DNA of 64,000 nt, from NCBI RefSeq assembly GCF_002269125.1, contig NZ_NQKI01000004.1:108090-172089 (forward strand), given 5' to 3'. Of the stretch, positions 35,865 to 44,921 are shown one piece after another; position 1 is the first letter of the stretch, and each line of letters starts with the position of its first letter. The notes below the pieces were generated by a model. The model was not told the origin of the DNA. It searched no databases and saw nothing but the letters and a program-made list of their open reading frames with translations. The position numbers and the translations under genes were made by a program. The DNA comes from Pseudomonas lundensis (GTDB lineage Bacteria > Pseudomonadota > Gammaproteobacteria > Pseudomonadales > Pseudomonadaceae).

Positions 35865-36350
35865 TTACAACCTGGGTTCAACCCGGGTAGTACCGCTGAC
35901 CCGCGGCGTTACCGGACGGCCGTAGCGGTCGTCTCCAGCAGTACCGAAGAGCTGATCGTCTTCAGGGTCGTGTTGGCGGGCCTGCTCGGCCGCCGCCGCT
36001 TGCGCACGTCGGGCTTTGCTCGCGCGCTCAATGGGCCAGCGAATCAGCACAAACAGCCCGTACAGGCAAAACGCAATGATGGTGTACATCAACAGGTCGG
36101 ACACGGCCCGCCATGCGTTGTTGCCCACCTTGAACGCCAGATCGAGGGCGGTGATGGCGATCGCAGGTGCAAACTTTTCTTTGACAGGGTCAATGATGGT
36201 CGGACTGAACAGCAGCACGGCCATCAGCACCCGCAACGGTTCACGCAACCAGCGCCACATGAAGCGGGTCAGGCGGCACCCTACGAGCAGGCAGCCCAAA
36301 GCGGCTAAGGCATAAAGGCCCCAGGCGATCAGATAGTCGTTCTCGGTCAT
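35865..36350 (-). CDS. Hypothetical membrane protein
   Basis: A 161-aa protein with two hydrophobic segments near the N-terminus (about 7-24 and 40-55), another around 92-110 (LMYTIIAFCLYGLFVLI), and a long polar C-terminal tail rich in Ala, Gln and Arg. I do not recognise a family. ATG codons at 36359 and 36350 are both plausible; MTENDYLIAWGLY at 36350 looks like the natural start, though the ribosome binding site is weak. Divergent from ptrB. Confidence 0.6.
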   Translation of the reverse strand: MTENDYLIAWGLYALAALGCLLVGCRLTRFMWRWLREPLRVLMAVLLFSPTIIDPVKEKFAPAIAITALDLAFKVGNNAWRAVSDLLMYTIIAFCLYGLFVLIRWPIERASKARRAQAAAAEQARQHDPEDDQLFGTAGDDRYGRPVTPRVSGTTRVEPRL

Positions 36351-36459
36351 GGTATCCATGGTCGGCAGGCAATGAGGCGCTATGATAACGGCTTTTAGCC
36401 AGTGCGGCTGCCCCGCCGTCAGCACGGCGTCTTTTCATTCAGGTTTCCGAGAGCACTAA

Positions 36460-38505
36460 ATGACCGAATCTACCTACGCAAATGGCGCTCCAGTCGCACC
36501 CACGCTTGAAGGTTCAGACCCGTATGCGTGGTTACAAAACCGCGACAGCAAAGAGGTTTTGGATTACCTGAAAGCGGAAAACCAGTATCAGGAAGCCCAG
36601 TTGGCTGACGAAGCCGGGCGACGTGAAGCATTGTTTGAGGAGATCAAGGGCCGCATTCGCGAGACCGATCTTTCATTGCCGTCGCCTTGGGGCCCTTATC
36701 TGTACTACACCCGCACCCAGGCAGGGGAAGAATACCCCCGTCATTTCCGTTGCCCGCGTCCGGCCGACGACAGCCAGCAGGTAGACGAAACAGCGGAGCA
36801 ATTGCTGCTGGACCCAAATGCGCTGGCCGAGGGCGGTTTTTTATCTCTGGGCGCGTTCAGCATCAGCCCGGATCATCAGCGGCTGGCTTACAGCCTCGAC
36901 ACCAGCGGCGAAGAAACCTACCGCCTGTTCGTCAAGGAACTCGCCAGCGGCACGGTGACCGAGCTGCCGTTCGAGGACTGCGATGGCAGCATGACGTGGG
37001 CCAATGACAGCCAGACGCTGTTTTTCGCAACCCTGGACGACACCCATCGTCCGCACAAACTGTTGCGCCACACCCTCACAGAATCGGGCGCGCACGACGT
37101 ATTCCACGAGCCGGATGGCCGTTTTTTCCTGCATTGCTACCGCTCCAGCTCAGAGCACCAGCTCATCCTGCTGCTCAACAGCAAAACCACCAGTGAGAAC
37201 TGGGTTCTGGATGCCGATCACCCGACACGCCCGTTCCGTTGCCTCGCGCCACGTGTGGAAGGCCACGATTACAGCGTCGATCACGGGCTGTATCAAGGTC
37301 AGTGGAGCTGGTTTATCCGCACCAATCAGGACGGCATCAACTTTGCGCTGTATCACGCTCAAGGGTCTACGCCGACCCGCGAGGCCTGGCAGTTGCTGAT
37401 CGCCCACGACGACAAGGTCATGCTCGAAGGCCTGACCCTCAATGCCAACGCCCTGTGTTTAAGCCTGCGCGAAGGTGGGCTGCCGATCATCGAAATCCGC
37501 CCGCACGGTGAAACGCCCTATCGCGTGCAATTGCCCGATGCGGCTTACAGCCTGTATGTGCAAGACAGTCTTGAATTTGACAACCCGTATATCCGCCTGC
37601 GGTATGAGGCGCTGAACCGCCCCGCGCACGTGCGTCAACTGACGCTGAGCACTGGCGAGCAATGCGTGCTCAAGGAAACCCCGGTACTGGGTCCGTTCAA
37701 TCCCGACGATTACGTCAGCCAGCGCCTGTGGGCTACCGCCCCTGATGGCACACAGGTGCCGATCAGCCTGGTGGTCAAGCGCAGCGCCCTTGGCCAGCCG
37801 ACGCCGCTGTACCTGTACGGTTACGGCGCCTATGGCGAAAGCCTCGACCCGTGGTTCTCCCATGCGCGCCTGAGCCTGCTCGATCGCGGCGTGGCGTTTG
37901 CGATCGCTCACGTACGGGGCGGCGGCGAGCTGGGTGAAGCCTGGTATCGCGCAGGCAAGCAGGAGAACAAGCACAACACCTTCAGCGATTTCATCGCGTG
38001 CGCGGAGCATTTGATAACTCAAGGGCTGACCAAGGCCGAGCAACTGGTCATCAGTGGCGGCAGCGCAGGCGGCCTGTTGATCGGTGCTGTCCTCAATCAA
38101 CGCCCCGAGCTGTTCAAGGCGGCCATTGCCGAGGTGCCTTTTGTCGACGTGCTCAACACCATGCTCGACCCTGACTTGCCGTTGACCGTTACCGAGTATG
38201 ACGAATGGGGAAATCCGCAGGAGCCCGACGTCTATGAGCGAATCAAGGCGTACGCGCCTTATGAAAACGTTCGGGCACAGGCTTACCCCGCGATGCTGGT
38301 CATTGCCGGGTACAACGACAGCCGCGTGCAGTATTGGGAGGCGGCCAAATGGGTGGCAAAATTGCGCGCCAGCAAAACAGACGACAATTTGTTACTGCTC
38401 AAGACTGAACTGGACGCTGGCCACGGCGGTATGAGCGGACGCTATCAGGCGTTGCGCGACGTGGCGCTGGAATACGCATTTTTGTTCAAGGTGCTGGGCA
38501 TTTAA
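36460..38505 (+). CDS. ptrB: Oligopeptidase B (S9 family peptidase)
   Basis: The 681-aa prolyl-oligopeptidase-family enzyme has a seven-bladed beta-propeller (about residues 70-400) and a C-terminal alpha/beta hydrolase domain. The catalytic Ser is in SGGSAGGLLIG (about 532), the Asp in AGYNDSRVQYWE (about 617) and the His in DAGHGGMSGRYQ (about 652). HVRGGGELGEAWYRAGKQ is the family signature. It cleaves after Arg/Lys in short peptides in the cytoplasm. ATG at 36460; single gene. Confidence 0.92.
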   Translation: MTESTYANGAPVAPTLEGSDPYAWLQNRDSKEVLDYLKAENQYQEAQLADEAGRREALFEEIKGRIRETDLSLPSPWGPYLYYTRTQAGEEYPRHFRCPRPADDSQQVDETAEQLLLDPNALAEGGFLSLGAFSISPDHQRLAYSLDTSGEETYRLFVKELASGTVTELPFEDCDGSMTWANDSQTLFFATLDDTHRPHKLLRHTLTESGAHDVFHEPDGRFFLHCYRSSSEHQLILLLNSKTTSENWVLDADHPTRPFRCLAPRVEGHDYSVDHGLYQGQWSWFIRTNQDGINFALYHAQGSTPTREAWQLLIAHDDKVMLEGLTLNANALCLSLREGGLPIIEIRPHGETPYRVQLPDAAYSLYVQDSLEFDNPYIRLRYEALNRPAHVRQLTLSTGEQCVLKETPVLGPFNPDDYVSQRLWATAPDGTQVPISLVVKRSALGQPTPLYLYGYGAYGESLDPWFSHARLSLLDRGVAFAIAHVRGGGELGEAWYRAGKQENKHNTFSDFIACAEHLITQGLTKAEQLVISGGSAGGLLIGAVLNQRPELFKAAIAEVPFVDVLNTMLDPDLPLTVTEYDEWGNPQEPDVYERIKAYAPYENVRAQAYPAMLVIAGYNDSRVQYWEAAKWVAKLRASKTDDNLLLLKTELDAGHGGMSGRYQALRDVALEYAFLFKVLGI

Positions 38506-38537
38506 CCAACAGCCCGCACCTGTTGCAGCGGCCGGGC

Positions 38538-38834
38538 TCAATCAGCAGCCGGCTTGATTTTCAGGTCTTTGCTGTCGAGCCCCGGTAAGGGCTGGTCTTT
38601 AGGTGGCGGTTGGGGCAAGTCGATGGGTGGCAGCGGGATCAAACTGCCGCTGCCTGCCACGGGCTTGGGCACTGGCCGCGGCGTAATCTGCGGATAAGGC
38701 GTGGGGGTCGCAGTGCCGGGCGAACCGGGTGCGGGGGTTACCGGCATAACGGGAACCGGGCTTAACCCGCCAGCTTGCGCTGCACTTATCGAGAGCGCCG
38801 CCCCTGCAATGGCCGTTAGAATAGTACGTTTCAT
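38538..38834 (-). CDS. Secreted proline-rich hypothetical protein
   Basis: The 98-aa protein has a clear signal peptide (KRTILTAIAGAALSISAAQA, cleaved before GG) followed by a low-complexity tail of Pro, Gly, Thr and Val with PTP and PPP runs. It would be periplasmic or secreted. No domain is visible. GGAG precedes the ATG. Divergent from the spermidine-synthase-like gene. Confidence 0.7.
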   Translation of the reverse strand: MKRTILTAIAGAALSISAAQAGGLSPVPVMPVTPAPGSPGTATPTPYPQITPRPVPKPVAGSGSLIPLPPIDLPQPPPKDQPLPGLDSKDLKIKPAAD

Positions 38835-38916
38835 CAGTCACTCCGTTGCCAGACCGGCTTGTCTGCCCTCAGGCTACTCGTAACCTGCGGTTTTTGTCCT
38901 CTTCTATGAGATACCC

Positions 38917-39603
38917 ATGAAACGTTTTGTTCTGCTCGACACCACTCCGATCCCCGATAACGGCGGCGCCCTGTGCCTGTTTGAGTATGGCGAGGACTTC
39001 GTGATCAAGATCCAGGGGGGCGACGGCGGCCAATTGATGAACACGCGCATGCACGGCTCGGAAGACGCTCTGGCTGAAATCCCCTGCCGCAAGGTCGCAG
39101 GACGTCCGCAATCGCGCGTGCTGATCGGTGGTTTGGGCATGGGTTTCACCCTGGCGTCCGCTCTCAAGCACTTGGGCAAAACAGCCGAAGTGGTGGTGGC
39201 GGAACTGGTGCCGGGGGTGGTGGAGTGGAATCGCGGCCCGCTGGGCGAAAAAGCCGGCAATCCGTTGCAGGACCCGCGCACGGTGATCCGCCAGGAAGAC
39301 GTGGCCAATGTGCTGCAAGCCGAACCCAACGGGTTTGACGCCATCATGCTGGATGTCGACAACGGCCCCGAAGGCCTGACTCAAAAAGCCAACAGCTGGC
39401 TGTACTCGGCTGGCGGGTTAAGCGCATGCGCCAAGGCCTTGCGCCCTAAAGGCGTGCTGGCGGTATGGTCTGCCAGCGCAGACAGGCAGTTTTCCGACAA
39501 ACTGCGCAAGGCCGGTTTCAAGGCCGAGGAAGTGCAAGTCTTCGCCCACGGCAACAAAGGCACGCGGCATACCATCTGGACTGCTGAAAAAATCAAAGGC
39601 TGA
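38917..39603 (+). CDS. Spermidine synthase-like protein (SAM/propylamine transferase fold)
   Basis: The 228-aa Rossmann-fold protein has a nucleotide-type loop LIGGLGMGFTLASALKH (about residues 68-84), the acidic AELVPGVVEWNRGP and DAIMLDVDNGPEGLT motifs of spermidine-synthase-type enzymes, but it lacks the N-terminal beta domain of a full SpeE. It may be a methyltransferase or aminopropyltransferase of unknown substrate. The gene shares the strand with the next three, which follow at short to moderate spacing. Confidence 0.8.
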   Translation: MKRFVLLDTTPIPDNGGALCLFEYGEDFVIKIQGGDGGQLMNTRMHGSEDALAEIPCRKVAGRPQSRVLIGGLGMGFTLASALKHLGKTAEVVVAELVPGVVEWNRGPLGEKAGNPLQDPRTVIRQEDVANVLQAEPNGFDAIMLDVDNGPEGLTQKANSWLYSAGGLSACAKALRPKGVLAVWSASADRQFSDKLRKAGFKAEEVQVFAHGNKGTRHTIWTAEKIKG

Positions 39604-39655
39604 TCAACAGCTAAACTAAACGACCTGACCGTCATTCGTCTTGAAAGGTGAACCC

Positions 39656-40030
39656 ATGAGCTCGGCCAACCCTCCCTCCCATACCGCGAAGCTGGATCGC
39701 ATCCTGGCCGATGCCCAGCGTGACCGTGAAATGGGCTACCGCGACAAAGCCCTGAAAATGTACCCGCACGTGTGTGGCCGCTGCGCCCGTGAGTTCTCAG
39801 GCAAACGCCTGAGTGAGCTGACGGTGCACCACCGCGACCACAACCACGACAACAACCCGCAGGACGGCTCCAACTGGGAGTTGTTGTGCCTGTACTGCCA
39901 TGACAACGAACACTCGCGCTACACCGACCAGCAATACTTTTCGGACAGCTCGACCAGTAGCCCGAAAGTGGCCAAGGCCACCCACAACCCGTTCGCCGCA
40001 CTGGCCGGGTTGATGAAAAAGGACGAATAG
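39656..40030 (+). CDS. YajD family HNH nuclease
   Basis: The 124-aa protein has CGRC near residue 40, HHRDHNHDNNPQDGSNWELLC and a second CxxC with His (LCLYCHDNEH), the HNH-plus-two-zinc-knuckle arrangement of YajD. Substrate unknown; it may cut DNA or RNA. The ATG at 39656 follows GAAAGGTG, preferred to an in-frame start at 39641 that lies ahead of the ribosome binding site. Confidence 0.85.
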   Translation: MSSANPPSHTAKLDRILADAQRDREMGYRDKALKMYPHVCGRCAREFSGKRLSELTVHHRDHNHDNNPQDGSNWELLCLYCHDNEHSRYTDQQYFSDSSTSSPKVAKATHNPFAALAGLMKKDE

Positions 40031-40041
40031 CCACGCGCCTG

Positions 40042-40071
40042 CCGGAGCCGCAGCCGACTGGGCGGCTCCGG
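40042..40071 (+). terminator. GC hairpin after the HNH gene
   Basis: CCGGAGCCG and CGGCTCCGG form a perfect 9-bp stem around a 12-nt loop, 11 nt after the stop codon. No T tract, so efficiency is uncertain. Confidence 0.45.
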
Positions 40072-40123
40072 ATCAGCCTCAACAGGCGTATACTCGCGTC
40101 TTTTTTCTGAAGGGCTCGGGCAC

Positions 40124-40591
40124 GTGGCGAACAAACGGTACAGCTGCATTGGTTTGTATAACCCCAAATCACCGGAAAACGTCGGCTCGGTGATGCGTGC
40201 GGCTGGTTGCTATAACGTGGCGTCAGTGTTCTACACCGGCAAGCGCTATGAACGCGCCCGAGACTTCGTCACCGACACGAAAAAAGTGCATCAGGACATT
40301 CCGCTGATTGGCATTGATGACTTGAAAAAGATCCTGCCACTGGGCTGCATTCCTGTGGCGGTGGAGCTGGTAGAGGGCGCCCGCTCCTTGCCTGAGTACA
40401 CCCATCCGGATCGTGCGCTGTATGTGTTCGGGCCGGAAGACGGTTCACTGGATAAAGAAATACTGGACTGGTGTGAGGATGTGATTTACATCCCGACCAA
40501 CGGCTGCATGAACCTCGCGGCCACCGTCAACGTGGTGCTTTACGACCGTTTGGCCAAGGGTAACAACACCCGATCAGGGCCTAAATTCTGA
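40124..40591 (+). CDS. TrmH family RNA methyltransferase (SPOUT)
   Basis: The 155-aa SPOUT methyltransferase has motif 1 NPKSPENVGSVMRAAGCY (about residues 13-30), motif 2 RALYVFGPEDGSL (about 97-109) and motif 3 IPTNGCMNLAATVNVVLYD (about 123-141), the knot that binds SAM. The closest family is the TrmH group of 2'-O-ribose methylases. The target (tRNA or rRNA site) cannot be assigned. The start is GTG preceded by AAGGG. Confidence 0.88.
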   Translation: MANKRYSCIGLYNPKSPENVGSVMRAAGCYNVASVFYTGKRYERARDFVTDTKKVHQDIPLIGIDDLKKILPLGCIPVAVELVEGARSLPEYTHPDRALYVFGPEDGSLDKEILDWCEDVIYIPTNGCMNLAATVNVVLYDRLAKGNNTRSGPKF

Positions 40592-40669
40592 CCCCCACAT
40601 GCCCTTCAAGGGAACGACACGCCTTCGCTGACAGTCAGCTCTGTATCCACCATCCCTTGGAGACAGAGC

Positions 40670-41005
40670 ATGACCAACAGAAATCCTGTAGAGCGCATTG
40701 AATCCCCGGCCTATAACGATGTGCCGTATCAAAACGTAGAGGGCTGGGAGCGCGTGGGCTCTTTGGCGGGCGGCGTGGTCATGCTCGGCAAAGGCATTCG
40801 CCGCGGCGGGTTTATCGGCCTGATCCAAGTGGGCATCGGTGCCATGGCACTCAAGCGCGGCATAACCGGCCACAGCTCCACCAAGCGCCTGTTGGAAAAA
40901 AGTCGCCAGCAACTGCACAGCGTGCGTTCTGACATTGAACGCGCAGGCGATGAATTGCTGCGCATGAAGGACGAAGTTGAAGGGAAAATCGTGAAAAGCG
41001 TCTGA
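40670..41005 (+). CDS. DUF2892 family membrane protein
   Basis: The 111-aa protein has a hydrophobic segment GFIGLIQVGIGAMALKRGI (about residues 47-65, flanked by a Gly-rich VGSLAGGVVMLGKG) and a basic, coiled-coil-prone C-terminus (about 70-111). It fits the DUF2892 (inner-membrane) family. Function unknown. GGAGACAGAGC precedes the ATG. Confidence 0.75.
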   Translation: MTNRNPVERIESPAYNDVPYQNVEGWERVGSLAGGVVMLGKGIRRGGFIGLIQVGIGAMALKRGITGHSSTKRLLEKSRQQLHSVRSDIERAGDELLRMKDEVEGKIVKSV

Positions 41006-41012
41006 CATACGT

Positions 41013-41040
41013 GTGAGGCTGCGATGCGCCGCAGCCTCAC
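41013..41040. terminator. Bidirectional hairpin between convergent genes
   Basis: GTGAGGCTGCG and CGCAGCCTCAC form a perfect 11-bp stem with a 6-nt loop. It lies between the DUF2892 gene and the AI-2E permease gene stops. Weak or no T tract. Confidence 0.5.
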
Positions 41041-41066
41041 GCCTTCATCATTGCATGCGGGGGTGT

Positions 41067-42116
41067 TTAACCCTGGGCTTTGTTTTGATGGCTGGCGCTC
41101 CAGTCCACCAGCAGGCTGTAGGCCAGCGCCAGCAAGGTCGGGCCGATGAACAGGCCGATAAAGCCGAACGCAATCAACCCCCCAAACACCCCTAGCAGCA
41201 CAATGACCAACGGCAGGTTGCCGCCCCTGCTGATCAGGTAAGGCTTGAGCACGTTGTCCACGCCGCTGATGATCAGCGTGCCCCAGATACCGAGAAAAAT
41301 CGCCATCCCGTAATCGCCTTTCCAGGCCAGCCATGCCGTGGCCGGAATCCAGATCAAGGGCGGGCCCATTGGAATCAGGCTGAGCAGGAACGTGGCGAGG
41401 CCCAGCACCAGCGCACCCGGCACGCCCGCAATCAGGAAGCCGATCAACGCCAGCAACGCTTGCGCCGCCGCCGTGCCGATCACCCCGTTGACCACTCGCT
41501 GAATAGTGCCCGCCACCAGTTCCTGGTAGTAAGACGCGCGCTCACCGATCAGGCGTTCGAGTAAACGGTGTACAAATGTCGCCAGCCGCGGGCCATCACG
41601 ATAGAAAAAGAACACAAAGACAATACTGAGGGTCAGCTCCAGGATCCCGCCGCCGATCTGCGCACTGCGGGCCAGCAACCAATTACCCACCTGCCCCAAG
41701 TACGGCTTGACCGCGACAATCATCGCAGCGCCCTGCTCATCGATGGTGTCCCAGATGCCCACCAGCCGTTCTCCCACCAGCGGAATGCCAGCCAGCCATG
41801 CCGGCGCTTCGGGCAAGCCTTCCAACTGCACATCTTTCACGAACGTCGTGGCGTCGCGCACGTGATCGGCCAAGTTGAAACCCAGCCACACCAGCGGCCC
41901 GGCCACCAGCAACATCCACCCCAAGGTCAAAATGCCAGCAGCCAATGATTCGCGACCATTGAGCCAACGGGTCAGCAACCGCATCAGCGGCCAGCTGGCA
42001 AACGCCAGAACAGCCCCCCAGAACAGGGCCGACCAGAAAGGTGCCATGACCCACAGGCTGGCACCGAACAACACCAGCAGCAGGATTTGCACCAGCAGGC
42101 GATCGTTATTGAGCAT
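41067..42116 (-). CDS. AI-2E family (PerM/YdiK-like) membrane transporter
   Basis: The 349-aa inner-membrane protein has seven to eight helices: an N-terminal pair (about 6-60), a cytoplasmic/periplasmic loop, and a C-terminal cluster with FLIAGVPGALVLGLATFLLSLIPMGPPLIW and PLVIVLLGVFGGLIAFG. These match the AI-2E exporter family, where most members export unknown solutes; autoinducer-2 transport here is not implied. The ATG at 42116 is preferred over 42143 (GTGGA just upstream). Downstream of the DUF4892 gene. Confidence 0.85.
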   Translation of the reverse strand: MLNNDRLLVQILLLVLFGASLWVMAPFWSALFWGAVLAFASWPLMRLLTRWLNGRESLAAGILTLGWMLLVAGPLVWLGFNLADHVRDATTFVKDVQLEGLPEAPAWLAGIPLVGERLVGIWDTIDEQGAAMIVAVKPYLGQVGNWLLARSAQIGGGILELTLSIVFVFFFYRDGPRLATFVHRLLERLIGERASYYQELVAGTIQRVVNGVIGTAAAQALLALIGFLIAGVPGALVLGLATFLLSLIPMGPPLIWIPATAWLAWKGDYGMAIFLGIWGTLIISGVDNVLKPYLISRGGNLPLVIVLLGVFGGLIAFGFIGLFIGPTLLALAYSLLVDWSASHQNKAQG

Positions 42117-42141
42117 GTGTATTCCACAGAAATTCGAAAAC

Positions 42142-42176
42142 AAAAAGACGACGGCTACGCGAAGTGTAGCCGTCGT
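42142..42176 (-). terminator. Intrinsic terminator after the DUF4892 gene
   Basis: On the minus strand ACGACGGCTAC and GTAGCCGTCGT form a perfect 11-bp stem with a 7-nt loop, followed by a C and five T. It ends 26 nt before the AI-2E gene start, so that gene has its own promoter or depends on readthrough. Confidence 0.8.
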
Positions 42177-42185
42177 GGGCAGTGC

Positions 42186-43004
42186 TTAGCGCAGCAACTC
42201 GATATGCAACCCTGGGGTTTCGCTGTCGTTCAGTTCAAGACGCGAGGCGCGCACGCCGCTCTTGATCAGGGCCTCACGCCAGGCACCCGCCTTGACGCCG
42301 CTCAAACTGACCCGCGTGGTGGTATCGAGCGTTAAAGCACGGCTGATTAACGGCAGCCATGGAGCGTCGGGCGCTTGCGTCAGCATCGGGAAATCCAGCG
42401 AATCGGTGGTTTTCAGTTGACGCTGCAGCGTTGCAGGCGTGGGCAACAAGACCCCGAGATCGGTAGTGGCCACGAGCTGTTCTACGTGCAGGTACCCTTT
42501 TCGGTTACCCCGGTTGATGGCATACAGCGCCACCAATCGATTGCGCTCTGGGGCGGCCATCCGGATCAACAGATAGGATTGTTGCTCATCGGAGCCCACC
42601 AGTTTGGCGTTGCCTAGCACCTCGTTGGCCCAAAGACTGCTTTCTCCGCAGTCCCGCGCCTGGCACCAGAACAATAACTCAGCGTTCTTGTTTTGCAGCG
42701 CCTTGCGCGCAGCCGTAAAGGCTTCGGTGGCCGAATGGCCGGTGGGAAGTTCATACGTGATAGCGGTGGTCTGCCCCCGCGCATCCACTTGCCCGTCAAA
42801 GCGCAGGCGCCCGCTTATTTTGCGGATCGGCCCCATCGGGTAGATACGCTCGACATCCGGCTTAACGGTGTAATCGACAATTTGTGCGTCAGCCAGCCGT
42901 GGCACGTCCTGCAAATCCTGACTGCCTGGTACATCGGCCGCCCACAACAAAGGGCTCAGGCAACTCAAACCCAGTACGCCGATCAAGCGATTGGTCAATT
43001 TCAT
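42186..43004 (-). CDS. DUF4892 domain periplasmic protein
   Basis: The 272-aa protein has a signal peptide (NRLIGVLGLSCLSPLLWAA, cleaved near AADV), then a region with conserved PMGPIRKISGRLRFDGQV and FWCQARDCGESSLWANEVLGNAKLVG, typical of DUF4892. It would be periplasmic or outer-membrane associated; function unknown. The first in-frame codon is GTG at 43010, but MKLTNRL at 43004 looks like the natural N-terminus. Confidence 0.8.
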   Translation of the reverse strand: MKLTNRLIGVLGLSCLSPLLWAADVPGSQDLQDVPRLADAQIVDYTVKPDVERIYPMGPIRKISGRLRFDGQVDARGQTTAITYELPTGHSATEAFTAARKALQNKNAELLFWCQARDCGESSLWANEVLGNAKLVGSDEQQSYLLIRMAAPERNRLVALYAINRGNRKGYLHVEQLVATTDLGVLLPTPATLQRQLKTTDSLDFPMLTQAPDAPWLPLISRALTLDTTTRVSLSGVKAGAWREALIKSGVRASRLELNDSETPGLHIELLR

Positions 43005-43149
43005 CGGCACGCGTCACCCGCAGGTGAAGGGTGACTCAGCCTGTTTACGAAAGAGATCGGGTGGCCTCTCGGGGTCGCAGCGGTGTAGAGATCTATCATG
43101 GTTGTCTCCCATTTCAACCCGCCAAGCCTCGGCAGTTGGTCGCCGCAAG

Positions 43150-44004
43150 TCAAGGAGCAGCGAAGAACCGATTGAAACAGTCTGCAACAAGGATTGCCCC
43201 GGATTCGTCATTGATGTGCAAATGATGGCCACCGGGTAACCGTTCCAGGTTAAAGGGTAGTCTATCCAGCCGCTCGGGATGGGTGGCCAGCATGCCCTCT
43301 TCGGCCACGATCAGGGTGGCAGGACAACTCACACGCTCTACGAAAGACAGGGCTTGTTCATCGGTCAGGCGCAGCGGTGAGGGTAGCGTCAGGCGGCTGT
43401 CGCTGCGCCAGCTGTATCCGCCCGGCACCGGCATCAACCCGCGTTGAGCCAACAACTGCGCCGCTTCGCGGCTGACGGCGACCATACCTTTCATGCGCGC
43501 TTCGACGCCACGGTCGAAGGTTTTGTGCACCGACTTGCGTTTGTGGTTCAGCTGGAGTTGGGCTTGCAGCGCCTGCCCCATGCGCTCAGCGGTGTTGTGT
43601 TGAGTTCCGGTGTGCGGCATCACACCATCAATGAGCGCCAGATGCGTGACACGCTCAGGGCACGAACCGGCCACCACCACCGAAATAATCGCCCCCAAGG
43701 AGTGGCCCAAAAGCGCAAAACGCTCCCAGCCCAGCTGTTCGGCCACGCTCAATACATCGAAAGCATAATCCCACAGGGAGTAACTGGCCCCAGGCGGCCT
43801 GTGGGCGGAATGGCCATGCCCGGCCAGATCCAGCGCCACAATACGCAATCCGTGTAGCTTTGGCGCTAATCGCGCAAAGCTGTTGGCATTGTCCAGCCAG
43901 CCATGCAGCGCAATGACCGGAATGCCGTCTTCGGGCCCGAACACATGCGCCGCCAGTTCAATATGCGGCAGGCTCAGACGGATCTCTTCAACCACGGGAC
44001 TCAT
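43150..44004 (-). CDS. Alpha/beta hydrolase
   Basis: The 284-aa protein has the oxyanion-hole HGWLDNA (about 34-40), the nucleophile elbow LLGHSLGAI (Ser, about residue 101), the Asp near IVAEEG and the His in GGHHLHIND (about 259). This is a complete hydrolase triad, close to the YbfF/epoxide hydrolase-like esterases. GAGAG precedes the ATG. It lies 10 nt downstream of another alpha/beta hydrolase gene on the same strand, so the two are co-transcribed. Substrate unknown. Confidence 0.87.
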   Translation of the reverse strand: MSPVVEEIRLSLPHIELAAHVFGPEDGIPVIALHGWLDNANSFARLAPKLHGLRIVALDLAGHGHSAHRPPGASYSLWDYAFDVLSVAEQLGWERFALLGHSLGAIISVVVAGSCPERVTHLALIDGVMPHTGTQHNTAERMGQALQAQLQLNHKRKSVHKTFDRGVEARMKGMVAVSREAAQLLAQRGLMPVPGGYSWRSDSRLTLPSPLRLTDEQALSFVERVSCPATLIVAEEGMLATHPERLDRLPFNLERLPGGHHLHINDESGAILVADCFNRFFAAP

Positions 44005-44014
44005 GCGTACACTC

Positions 44015-44815
44015 TCAAAGGCCGGAATTACGGGCTTCCCAGCGGCTAAAAATCATCTTCAACAAGCGGGCAGTATCGTGCGGCTGCTCAAGCGGGAACA
44101 TGTGCCCGCCCGGCACGCTCAAGGCTTCACCAAGCGGCAAGCGCGCTACGGCCTTGGCATGATGGCGCATAACCACCCGGCTGTCGCGCCCACGCACCAC
44201 CGTGAGCGGTACCTGCAATTGCGTGACCAGACCCGGGCTGGTGTGGGGCACGCTGCGGTAGATATCGATCTCCGTGGCGGGATCAAAGCTCAGGCGCAAG
44301 CGGTCATCCATCGTCTGTAAACCATGCTCCAGATAGGCGTCGAAACACTCCGGATCGAAGCTGCGAAACAGCGATTTCCCGGCGAAGTACGCGCGCGCAG
44401 CCTCGCGGTCAGTGAACTCTTCACGACGGCCCAAGGTACGCCCGGCAGGCGTCAGGCGATCAATCAGGCCAAAGCGTTTGGCGGCGCGAATCACCCACTG
44501 ATCCGTACGCGTCAAGACCGGCGAATCAAGCATTACCACGCCTTTGTAGAGCTGCGGGCAACGGATGGCCGCATGTAAGTGCAACATGCCGCCCAATGAG
44601 TGGCCCACCCCCAGCACCGGGCCTTCCTGCTGCTCAAGGTGGTAGATCAGTTCGTCGACCAGGTTGCGCCAGTTGTTGTCAACCGGGAAACGCGGGTCGT
44701 GCCCGTGCTGGGGCAGGTGCGCCACACGATAGTCAGGCGCCAGGGCAGCAAACAATTTGCCGTACGTGCCCGAGGGAAAGCCATTGGCATGGGCGAAGAA
44801 AATCTGCCGGGACAT
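44015..44815 (-). CDS. Alpha/beta hydrolase
   Basis: The 266-aa protein has AHANGFPSGTYGKLF near the N-terminus (oxyanion loop), GVGHSLGGMLHLHAA (Ser, about residue 76) and the C-terminal His in VPGGHMFPLEQ. The catalytic Asp is probably in VRGRDSRV. Function unknown. Both ATG 44824 and ATG 44815 are possible; MSRQIFFAHANGFPSG starting at 44815 fits the family N-terminus better, although the ribosome binding site is poor for both. Confidence 0.85.
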   Translation of the reverse strand: MSRQIFFAHANGFPSGTYGKLFAALAPDYRVAHLPQHGHDPRFPVDNNWRNLVDELIYHLEQQEGPVLGVGHSLGGMLHLHAAIRCPQLYKGVVMLDSPVLTRTDQWVIRAAKRFGLIDRLTPAGRTLGRREEFTDREAARAYFAGKSLFRSFDPECFDAYLEHGLQTMDDRLRLSFDPATEIDIYRSVPHTSPGLVTQLQVPLTVVRGRDSRVVMRHHAKAVARLPLGEALSVPGGHMFPLEQPHDTARLLKMIFSRWEARNSGL

Positions 44816-44921
44816 ATAAGGCATCCAAACTAGGAATTAGCCTTATTGTCTGTAGGAAAATTCTTAACAGCAACGACCGTATGCGCCATCAATGACGCCA
44901 CTACGGCCATCCCCTGGCCGA

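Noticed and set aside
38511..38538. A terminator after ptrB (AGCCCG...CGGGCT)
   Set aside because: Only a 6-bp stem around a 16-nt loop, with no T tract; too weak to call.
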